Assembly: GCA_003485885.1 (NCBI GenBank)
Contig: DNHM01000158.1
Span: forward strand, 1-5,201
Source of the DNA: Acidimicrobiaceae bacterium
GTDB lineage: Bacteria; Actinomycetota; Acidimicrobiia; Acidimicrobiales; UBA10347
Direction of reading: 5' to 3'
Length of the DNA: 5,201 nt
This document shows, one piece after another, positions 1 through 4,463 of this stretch. A program made the position numbers and the translations under genes. Position 1 is the first letter of the stretch. Each line of letters starts with the position of its first letter. The notes under the pieces are model-generated. The model searched no databases. It saw only the letters and a list, made by a program, of their open reading frames with translations, and was not told the origin of the DNA.

Positions 1-555
1 AGCAGCCGGCAACCTGACCGAGCCACCGGTGTCGGTACCGATAGCGCAGGGTGTCATGCCAGAGGCCACCGCCGCCCCTGAGCCCGAAGACGATCCTCCC
101 GGGACACGCGCATTCTCGGCGTCCCAAGGGTTCCGGGGTGTGCCCATGTGCTGGTTTGTACCCCAGCCTCCGAGGGCGAACTCCACCGTCTTGGTCTTGC
201 CAAGTAGCACGCCCCCGGCTGCGAGCAGGCGGCGGGCGATGAGTGCGGTGGAAGGCGACAACCGAGCGGCCCATGCTTTGGATCCGGCCGTTGTGACACG
301 ACCTTGCACGTCCACGATGTCCTTGAGGGCGAAGGGGATGCCGTGAAATGGCCCGATGCGGTGACCGGCCGCCCTGGCTTTGGTTGCAGCCACCGCAGCG
401 TCGATGGCGTCGTCTGCGTACAACGCCTGCCAGGCCTCGATGGTGGAGTCGAGACGGTCGATGGTTGCCAGAAGCTCGCTAACTGCCTCTTCGGGCGTCG
501 ACCGGCCGCTGTCGTAGTCGCGGGCCAGCGTGTTGACTCCCGGCAAAAGACTCAT
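1..555 (-). CDS. Amidase-signature family hydrolase, N-terminal part (C-terminus outside window)
   Basis: The 185 visible residues form the first part of an amidase-signature enzyme, a family hydrolysing C-N bonds of amides (amidases, GatA, allophanate and 6-aminohexanoate hydrolases). The catalytic triad is visible: Lys78 in the FALKDI motif, the cis-Ser region in PGGSSSGSG (Ser155/156), and nucleophile Ser179 in GTDTGGSVRLP. The N-terminal helix (DYDSGRSTPEEAVSELLATI) is the usual one before the core. No signal peptide is seen, so it is probably cytoplasmic. Full-length relatives are about 450-500 residues, so more than half is missing to the left. The ATG at 555 is the first start after an in-frame TGA at 561-559, which fixes the N-terminus. 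It overlaps the end of a 21-codon ORF as ATGA, suggesting translational coupling. The substrate cannot be assigned: GatA is possible, but the lack of visible gatC/gatB neighbours and the divergent GGSSSGSG motif favour a catabolic amidase. Confidence 0.95.
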   Translation of the reverse strand, partial: MSLLPGVNTLARDYDSGRSTPEEAVSELLATIDRLDSTIEAWQALYADDAIDAAVAATKARAAGHRIGPFHGIPFALKDIVDVQGRVTTAGSKAWAARLSPSTALIARRLLAAGGVLLGKTKTVEFALGGWGTNQHMGTPRNPWDAENARVPGGSSSGSGAAVASGMTPCAIGTDTGGSVRLPAA

Positions 556-617
556 AGCTCAGGCCGTGAGCAGCGTCGCTCTTCCAGGGCCAAAATATCG
601 TCCGTAGTTACCGTCAT
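552..617 (-). CDS. Short 21-codon ORF overlapping the amidase start (leader peptide or gene remnant)
   Basis: An ATG at 617 begins a 21-residue ORF (MTVTTDDILALEERRCSRPEL). Its TGA at 554-552 overlaps the amidase ATG in the ATGA arrangement typical of coupled genes. A purine-rich GAGAGG lies 8 nt before the ATG, and a promoter-like sequence ends about 29 nt upstream, so it would be the first translated frame of the amidase mRNA. From memory, the N-terminal ILALEERRC resembles the first helix of NTF2/SnoaL-like proteins, so it may be the stub of such a gene deleted down to its first residues. Equally, it may be a leader peptide feeding ribosomes to the amidase, which itself has no good ribosome binding site. 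Both readings are inference; length alone gives little coding evidence. Confidence 0.35.
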   Translation of the reverse strand: MTVTTDDILALEERRCSRPEL

Positions 618-645
618 TGCCCAGGCCTCTCGTATCCGAAGTACG

Positions 646-674
646 ACCTTACCGGTGGTGCTTGCACGTGTCGA
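646..674 (-). promoter_or_regulatory. Candidate sigma70-like promoter for the amidase transcript
   Basis: On the minus strand, TCGACA (674-669) differs from the -35 consensus TTGACA at one base. It is followed after exactly 17 bp by TAAGGT (651-646), which fits the actinobacterial -10 form TANNNT. Transcription would begin near 639, giving a leader of about 20 nt before the ATG at 617. The element is in the right place to serve the short ORF and the amidase. This is a pattern match only. Confidence 0.45.
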
Positions 675-824
675 AAGCCAGCGCTGCACCCGTGTTCCTC
701 GGCCTGGATTCGAACGATGCGCACGAGTGCACCGGTTCACCAGAACGCTGTAAGGAGCTTGCCTGCGCTGAATGACACGCGGTGGCATCAGAACCGCTTC
801 TTCCCGCCGGGTCGGCACATTTGC

Positions 825-866
825 AAGCTCGGGGTCCAGGGTTCCAAGCTCGGGGTCCAGGGTTCG
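825..866. repeat. 21-bp tandem direct repeat, two copies
   Basis: Two adjacent 21-bp copies (825-845 and 846-866) each begin AAGCTCGGGGTCCAGGGTTC and differ only at the last base (C against G). Both end in GGTTC, the bases that also begin a tRNA T-loop, and the second continues as GGTTCGAA. No gene covers them convincingly. A recent slippage duplication is the simplest explanation; paired protein-binding or recombination core sites are possible. Confidence 0.85.
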
Positions 867-872
867 AAGAGT

Positions 873-900
873 GATCCGGGCACCTTTGTGTCACCGGATC
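873..900. repeat. Inverted repeat, 7-bp arms
   Basis: GATCCGG (873-879) is complementary to CCGGATC (894-900), with a 14-nt loop. It lies just after the 21-bp tandem repeat. The outer bases AGTG (870-873) and CACT (904-907) could extend the pairing across a bulge. No U-tract follows on either strand, so it does not look like a terminator. Role unknown. Confidence 0.5.
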
Positions 901-939
901 CTGCACTGATGAGTCGTTTGGCGTGCAAATACCACCACC

Positions 940-983
940 GGCAGATCGCAAACCGGCCGACACACCATCACATCAGATCTGCC
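940..983. repeat. Inverted repeat, 8-bp arms with long loop
   Basis: GGCAGATC (940-947) and GATCTGCC (976-983) are exact reverse complements separated by 28 nt. It sits just upstream of the tRNA-like 3'-end segment. An 8-bp match over this distance can arise by chance, so only the pairing itself is claimed. Confidence 0.4.
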
Positions 984-999
984 AATTTCAGCTACGCCG

Positions 1000-1049
1000 C
1001 CAGACTTTCAATCACAACGTTCAGGGTTCGATTCCTACCGGCTCCACTA
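1000..1049 (+). other. Degenerate tRNA/tmRNA 3'-half-like segment, possible attachment-site remnant
   Basis: The segment has tRNA spacing. A seven-base loop CTTTCAA (1005-1011) with T33-like and purine-37-like positions is followed by five bases, a five-base variable region, a five-base T-stem strand, the T-loop TTCGATT (1027-1033), the return strand and CGGCTCCACTA. GGTTCGATTCC followed by CGGCTCCAC and a final A is close to the 3' end of tmRNAs and several tRNAs. However, the T-stem pairs at only three of five positions (one of them G-U), the terminal CCA reads CTA, and no matching 5' acceptor strand (GGAGCCG) or D-arm is visible upstream. It is therefore not a working tRNA. Such 3'-end fragments are left by integrases that use tRNA or tmRNA genes as attachment sites, but chance resemblance is possible. 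Confidence 0.3.
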
Positions 1050-1256
1050 AGAAAAATCGTTGCGGCTACGCGGCTTCTCCACTACTTTCCGCCGCTAGGT
1101 ACTCCGGTGATGGCAACAATGTAGGGAGCAAAATCGCTCCATCTCGCACGGTCAGGATCGATGCCACAATCCGCAAACACCTCACAAACACCAGTCGGAG
1201 CGCGAGCCTGCTTTCAAAATCATTCGCCCAATCTCACGGTTTTGGTATTCGTGCCG

Positions 1257-1273
1257 TACCCTTGCCGTAGTTA
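1257..1273 (+). promoter_or_regulatory. Candidate promoter -10 region for the cold-shock gene
   Basis: TACCCT (1257-1262) fits TANNNT and would place transcription start near 1269-1270, just before the leader hairpin at 1274. No convincing -35 is seen 17 bp upstream. The assignment rests on position and the weak hexamer only. Confidence 0.28.
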
Positions 1274-1293
1274 GAGGGGCGCTATTGCCCCTC
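1274..1293 (+). promoter_or_regulatory. Stem-loop in the 5' leader of the cold-shock mRNA
   Basis: GAGGGGC (1274-1280) pairs perfectly with GCCCCTC (1287-1293) around a six-base loop GCTATT. It is followed by an unpaired purine-rich stretch (AGAAAAAAAGAGAAA) and the ATG at 1314. A 5'-terminal hairpin followed by an A-rich, poorly structured ribosome-loading region suits a gene that must be translated when cold stabilises RNA structure. The hairpin may also protect the 5' end from RNases. It is too far from the ATG to cover it, and the weak GA-rich ribosome site stays open. Confidence 0.6.
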
Positions 1294-1313
1294 AGAAAAA
1301 AAGAGAAATTGTT

Positions 1314-1514
1314 ATGGCTACAGGCACTGTTAAGTTCTTCAACACAGAGAAGGGCTTCGGATTCATCTCGCAAGAAAGCGGCGATGACATCTTCGTTCAC
1401 TTCTCCAACATCGGAGGCGACGGCTTCAAGAACCTCGAAGAGGGTCAGACCGTTGAATTCGAAATCGGCGAAGGACGCAAGGGCCAAGAAGCCCAGAACG
1501 TCCGCCCAGTCTGA
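1314..1514 (+). CDS. Cold-shock protein, CspA family (single cold-shock domain)
   Basis: This 66-residue protein is one complete cold-shock domain, the usual size for bacterial CspA proteins, which bind single-stranded RNA or DNA and act as RNA chaperones. Both nucleic-acid-binding motifs are intact: RNP1 KGFGFI (residues 13-18) and RNP2 DIFVHF (25-30), plus the N-terminal TGTVKFFN strand. The position often holding Trp (KWFN) is Phe9, which keeps an aromatic surface. The ATG at 1314 follows a GA-rich stretch (AAGAGA, 7 nt spacing) rather than a strong Shine-Dalgarno. The gene stands alone: a leader hairpin precedes it, a palindrome covers the stop, and a strong terminator closes the unit at 1633. 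Codon choice is dominated by a few C-ending codons (TTC, GGC, GAC, AAC) as in highly expressed genes. Whether it is cold-induced or constitutive cannot be told. Confidence 0.97.
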   Translation: MATGTVKFFNTEKGFGFISQESGDDIFVHFSNIGGDGFKNLEEGQTVEFEIGEGRKGQEAQNVRPV

Positions 1515-1524
1515 GTTAACTCAG
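1511..1524. repeat. Perfect 14-bp palindrome overlapping the cold-shock stop codon
   Basis: CTGAGTTAACTCAG is its own reverse complement, with no spacer. The TGA stop of the cold-shock gene (1512-1514) lies inside its left arm. It could be a protein-binding site; as RNA it could pair only between molecules or form a strained hairpin. No U-tract follows, and the true terminator is about 70 nt further on. Confidence 0.8.
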
Positions 1525-1545
1525 TAGCGGAGGGCATTGCCTTCC

Positions 1546-1594
1546 AGCTCTACTAAGAAGCTCTACTACAAGATCTGCTACAAGATCTACGAAG
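1546..1594 (+). repeat. 12-nt imperfect tandem repeat array in the cold-shock 3' UTR
   Basis: Four successive units of 13, 12, 12 and 12 nt fill the space between the cold-shock stop and its terminator: AGCTCTACTAAGA (1546), AGCTCTACTACA (1559), AGATCTGCTACA (1571) and AGATCTACGAAG (1583). The core is AG-C/A-TCT-A/G-C. The last unit runs into the left arm of the terminator stem. Because 12 is a multiple of three, a frame through the last three units reads KLYYKICYKIYEEE. That frame has no start or ribosome site in the transcript, so the array is more likely a feature of the RNA. Confidence 0.75.
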
Positions 1595-1633
1595 AAGAAC
1601 CGGTGCTTTGCGCCGGTTCTTCTTCGCTTTTTG
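1590..1633 (+). terminator. Strong intrinsic terminator of the cold-shock transcript
   Basis: CGAAGAAGAACCGG (1590-1603) pairs perfectly with CCGGTTCTTCTTCG (1613-1626). Three further pairs (one of them G-U) extend the stem to 17 bp around a TTT loop, and CTTTTTG follows at 1627-1633. The long stem plus U-tract is a textbook Rho-independent terminator. It isolates the cold-shock unit from the acyl-CoA dehydrogenase gene downstream. Confidence 0.92.
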
Positions 1634-1771
1634 CGGCGAGTGTTTGGGCGGTCGCGCCAGCATCGCCGGGAACAGCACGGAGCGAACACGTGCACTCGTG
1701 ACCAAAGACCCTGGGCGCCGCCTGTCCGTTGAAGGATGTTGAGACGGCCAACGCGCTAGCCAGGAGAACCC

Positions 1772-2974
1772 GTGGGGACCACCTCAGATGACAGTGACTT
1801 CAGGCTGCGCTGTCGCGCGTTCCTCGACGAACATGCCACAGGCGACGCCTGTGTGGCACTCAACCAGGACCCTCGTGGCGATGCAGCACTTGCTGTGGCC
1901 CGGTCCTTCCAGGCGAAACTGTTCGCCGCTGGGCTTGCAGGACTAAGCCTGCCGGTTGCCTTCGGGGGCCAGGGACTCGACCCAAAGTTCGAACACGTCT
2001 GGAGAGAAGAGGCGTCGTGTTATCCCCTCATGACCGAAGAACTCTCGATCAGTCTCGGCAATTGTCTGCCTGTCATCAGCGAGTTCGGCACACCCCGGCA
2101 AAAGCAGCGTCACATCGCAGCCGCTTTATCGGGCGAGCACGTCTTCTGTCAGATGTTCTCCGAACCCGAAGCCGGATCCGATGTCGCGTCAGTACGCACC
2201 AGAGCACTCCGCGACGGCGACGGTTGGGTCTTGAGCGGCCAAAAGGTTTGGACGACCTTTGCTCATGTGGCTGAGTTCGGCATCGTCCTTGCCCGCACCG
2301 ACTCCACCCAGCCGAAACACCGTGGGCTGAGCATGTTCATCGTCGACCTCCGTCTCCCCAGTGTCGATGTTCGGCCGATCCATCAAATCGATGGCGGCAG
2401 GCACTTCAACGAGGTCTTTTTCGACAATGTCATCCTCGACGCTGATGCTCTGCTCCCGCCGGCCGACGAAGGCTGGCGACTCGCTTCTGCCATGCTGAGG
2501 TATCAGCGAGTTGCCCGGGGCACCGGGCAAATCGACGGGGTACAGCACGAAGGCGCCGACCGGCTGATCGCCGAACTCGAGCAGCGCAACCTTGACTCAG
2601 AACCGGTGCATCGGCAAGAGCTGGTCAGCCTCTATACCGCCGAAGTGTGCAAGAGTCTGGTCGCTCTCCGCACCCGAGCGGCTGTTGCCGCCGGTCAACC
2701 CCCAGGTCCGGGTGGTTCTCTGCCCAAACTCGCCGGCGCACTGATTGCAGCCCAGAATCGTGAGTTGGCCATGCGTGTCGTAGGTCCCGAGGCCGTGGCT
2801 TGGGAAGCAACGCCGTGTGGCACAGGTGACTCGTGGGAGCGAGAGGCACTCTTTGCGACATCGATGTCGATCTCAGGAGGGACCAGCGAGATCCAGCGGA
2901 ACATCATCGGTGAGCGGGTACTCGGGCTTCCCCGAGAGCCGTCGGTGGACCAAGATCGACCATTTGCCGGATAA
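1772..2974 (+). CDS. Acyl-CoA dehydrogenase family protein (FadE-like) lacking the usual catalytic Glu positions
   Basis: A 400-residue flavoprotein of the acyl-CoA dehydrogenase family, whose members form the alpha-beta double bond of CoA thioesters and pass electrons to ETF. The N-terminal helical domain covers about residues 8-120. The beta-domain carries the FAD motif QMFSEPEAGSD (127-137), then SGQKVWTT (155-162) in the flavin-contacting position. The C-terminal helical domain ends with ISGGTSEIQRNIIGERVLGLPRE (367-389), a common actinobacterial FadE ending. GTG 1772 is chosen because AGGAG lies 5 nt upstream. Unusual: at the medium-chain (MCAD Glu376) position the residue is Gly369, as in many FadEs, but the alternative base, usually Glu in a helix-G ER motif (isovaleryl-CoA dehydrogenase Glu254), is Gln245 in LRYQR. 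It could be the non-catalytic half of a heteromeric enzyme, as in mycobacterial FadE28/FadE29, or use another base. No partner fadE gene lies in this window. Confidence 0.94.
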   Translation: MGTTSDDSDFRLRCRAFLDEHATGDACVALNQDPRGDAALAVARSFQAKLFAAGLAGLSLPVAFGGQGLDPKFEHVWREEASCYPLMTEELSISLGNCLPVISEFGTPRQKQRHIAAALSGEHVFCQMFSEPEAGSDVASVRTRALRDGDGWVLSGQKVWTTFAHVAEFGIVLARTDSTQPKHRGLSMFIVDLRLPSVDVRPIHQIDGGRHFNEVFFDNVILDADALLPPADEGWRLASAMLRYQRVARGTGQIDGVQHEGADRLIAELEQRNLDSEPVHRQELVSLYTAEVCKSLVALRTRAAVAAGQPPGPGGSLPKLAGALIAAQNRELAMRVVGPEAVAWEATPCGTGDSWEREALFATSMSISGGTSEIQRNIIGERVLGLPREPSVDQDRPFAG

Positions 2975-2995
2975 CTCGACCATCAGAGGTGTCAA

Positions 2996-3021
2996 CCGTG
3001 ACGTCCGCGACAACGTCACGG
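2996..3021. repeat. 9-bp perfect inverted repeat upstream of the MFS gene
   Basis: CCGTGACGT (2996-3004) and ACGTCACGG (3013-3021) are exact reverse complements around an 8-bp spacer. They lie in the 99-bp gap between the dehydrogenase stop and the transporter start. No U-tract follows. The size and spacing suit an operator for a dimeric regulator or an RNA hairpin in the transporter leader. No regulator gene is present in the window to match it with. Confidence 0.65.
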
Positions 3022-3073
3022 AACGGACACGTTTGTTCAACAATTCACCCTCTGAACTCGGACAAGCTACTTT

Positions 3074-4282
3074 GTGGCAGTGACGACTCCCACGGACCTC
3101 CCCGCTGCTGAGCCGGGAGCCGCACATGGGCTCGACTCCACTCGGTCGTGGGTGGTGTTGGTCGCAGCGTTCCTGGCGATGTTCACCGTGTTCGGTGTCG
3201 CGTACAGCTTTGGTGAGTTCTTTCGCCCCATGGCCGACGAGTTTGGAACCAACCGATCAGCAACCGCGTTCTTCTTCTCGATCACCACCTTTGCCTACTT
3301 CGCACTTGGCATCTTCAGTGGCCGCATCGCGGATCGATTTGGACCGCGCCGCGTGGTGGTCTTCGGTGCTGTATCCATGGTGATCGGCCTGCTGCTCACC
3401 GCCGAGGTTTCGTCGATCCAACTTGGATATCTCACGTATGGCCTAGGCGTCGGTATTGGAGTCGCGTGTTGTTATGTGCCGATGGTCGCAGCTGTCGGCG
3501 GCTGGTTCGAGGAGAAACGGACCCTCGCTCTCGGCCTCTCGGTCGCCGGAATCGGTACTGGCACGCTCGTGCTCGTGCCGATCATCGAGAAGGTGATCGA
3601 AGCCAACGGGTGGCGCGAGGCATATCGGGTCCTCGCGGTGATCTCGGGAATCTTGTTAGCTGTCGCAGCGCTGGGCGCACACCGTCCTCCCGGATCATCG
3701 GTCACTCCCCGACCTATCCGCGAAGTCCTCCGCGGACGCAGCGACTTCTGGTTCGTCTACGCCGCATCGCTCTTCATCACGATTGCATTATTTACACCGT
3801 TCGTGTTCATGGCCGACTACATCGACACGATCGGAGCATCAGGGTCAGCAGCGGTACTGCTCGGGCTCATCGGTATGTCATCAATTGTTGGCCGGCTGGG
3901 GTTCGGCGCAATTGCTGCGAGGATCGGGATACTTGGGCTGTACCGCCTGTCGTTCTTGGTGCTCGCGCTGAGCTTTCTACTATGGATCGTGGCCGACACG
4001 AACTACCCGCTTCTCATCATCTTTGCAATCGTGCTCGGGGTCTCTTACGGCGGTTTCATAGCGCTCTCACCCGCGGTGGTTGCCGAGATGTTCGGCACGC
4101 TCGGTATGGGCGGCGTACTCGGGGCGCTCTACACCGCAGCGGGAGTCGGTGGTCTCATCGGCCCGCCGGTTATGGGCAAGATCATCGACTCATCCGGCCA
4201 CACTGCAGCCCAGTGGACCGCGGTCGCGTCGGGCCTCATCGGCACAGCGCTGCTTTTTCGGGTCAAGCCCCAGACTGCGTGA
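3074..4282 (+). CDS. Major facilitator superfamily transporter, MCT/OFA-like (12 TM)
   Basis: A 402-residue membrane carrier, normal MFS length, with twelve predicted membrane helices at about residues 25-47, 65-83, 93-111, 115-141, 150-171, 184-201, 226-248, 258-281, 284-306, 311-333, 343-367 and 378-397. The helix 2-3 loop has GRIADRFGPRRVV (83-95), the MFS signature. The stretch CCYVPMVAAVGGWFEEKRTLALGLSVAGIGTG (132-163) matches the monocarboxylate-transporter/oxalate-formate-antiporter type, where xxxWFxxKRxxAxGxxxxGxxxG follows helix 4. A short monocarboxylate is therefore the likeliest substrate, though this family is diverse. GTG 3074 is the first start after an in-frame TGA at 3053-3055; a second GTG two codons on is an alternative, and neither has a good Shine-Dalgarno. 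It follows the acyl-CoA dehydrogenase on the same strand, so co-transcription is possible, but the 99-bp gap with an inverted repeat allows separate control. Confidence 0.93.
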   Translation: MAVTTPTDLPAAEPGAAHGLDSTRSWVVLVAAFLAMFTVFGVAYSFGEFFRPMADEFGTNRSATAFFFSITTFAYFALGIFSGRIADRFGPRRVVVFGAVSMVIGLLLTAEVSSIQLGYLTYGLGVGIGVACCYVPMVAAVGGWFEEKRTLALGLSVAGIGTGTLVLVPIIEKVIEANGWREAYRVLAVISGILLAVAALGAHRPPGSSVTPRPIREVLRGRSDFWFVYAASLFITIALFTPFVFMADYIDTIGASGSAAVLLGLIGMSSIVGRLGFGAIAARIGILGLYRLSFLVLALSFLLWIVADTNYPLLIIFAIVLGVSYGGFIALSPAVVAEMFGTLGMGGVLGALYTAAGVGGLIGPPVMGKIIDSSGHTAAQWTAVASGLIGTALLFRVKPQTA

Positions 4283-4445
4283 CCACTTCACCAGCGTAGG
4301 TCGCACACATCGGGGTAGCCCAGGGGTCAGCATTCTCGAAGTCAGCAGGTGCCAGGGCCGCAAACACTGCGCCTCCAGCAATGCCGTGGAGGTGGCCGAC
4401 AATCAGGCTGCCCCGAGGGATTCGTTCGCCTTGGCCGATGCACAC
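4263..4445 (-). pseudogene. Possible C-terminal remnant of a rhomboid-like membrane protease
   Basis: In the gap between the transporter and the FHA gene, the minus strand has an open stretch whose translation contains LIVGHLHGIAGGAVFAALAP followed by a 24-residue tail and TGA at 4265-4263. GHLHGIAGGAVFAAL resembles rhomboid TM6, where the catalytic His is followed by small residues at +3 and +7 (as in E. coli GlpG AHIAGLAVG). The frame is closed by a stop at 4487-4485, inside the FHA gene, and the TM4 Ser motif GxSG is absent, so it cannot be a working protease. It overlaps the transporter's last 20 bp in a convergent layout, natural for a former neighbour gene. The resemblance covers only about 15 residues and may be coincidental. 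Confidence 0.25.
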
Positions 4446-4449
4446 CTTG

Positions 4450-4463
4450 TAACGTCGTAATCG
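4450..4463 (+). promoter_or_regulatory. Candidate -10 element for a leaderless FHA-ABC transcript
   Basis: TAACGT (4450-4455) fits the actinobacterial TANNNT -10 and lies seven bases before the GTG at 4463, exactly where transcription would begin. The GTG has no Shine-Dalgarno. Together these suggest a leaderless mRNA, a common arrangement in actinobacteria. No clear -35 is seen at the ideal distance: TTCGCC at 4425-4430 is 19 bp away. Confidence 0.4.

Larger units (their letters stand above)
675..1256. other. Long non-coding stretch between the amidase promoter and the cold-shock promoter
   Basis: No convincing gene is seen in this ~580-bp gap. Open frames exist, but their translations show no family motif, and their composition (many Arg, His, Ser and Pro runs) is that of out-of-frame GC-rich DNA. 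What it does contain is a 21-bp tandem duplication (825-866), inverted repeats at 873-900 and 940-983, and a degenerate tRNA/tmRNA 3'-end-like segment (1000-1049). From about 1100 the sequence is relatively AT-rich. A deletion scar, a remnant of an integrated element or an unrecognised RNA would all fit. Confidence 0.5.

Noticed and set aside
700..722. Minus-strand GTTCGAATCC resembling a tRNA T-loop
   Set aside because: The flanking bases do not pair as a T-stem, and no anticodon or acceptor arm can be found around it.
304..753. 149-codon plus-strand frame opposite the amidase start
   Set aside because: It runs antisense to the amidase, whose catalytic motifs are intact on the minus strand, and has no recognisable domain.
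717..1124. 135-codon plus-strand open frame in the non-coding stretch
   Set aside because: It has no family motif, no ribosome site and a repeat-derived segment (KLGVQGSKLGVQGSK), and it reads through the tRNA-like segment. It looks like a chance open frame.
1690..1700. GTGCACTCGTG repeated inverted at 722-732
   Set aside because: An 11-bp match between two places in 5.2 kb is expected by chance, and neither site has a consistent position relative to a gene.
3466..4299. 277-codon plus-strand frame inside the MFS gene
   Set aside because: It is an Arg/Ser/His-rich out-of-frame shadow of the transporter, whose own frame gives twelve clear membrane helices and family motifs.
4372..4392. CCTCCA/TGGAGG hairpin after the MFS gene as a terminator
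   Set aside because: It has only six pairs and no following U-tract, so it is not supported as a terminator.
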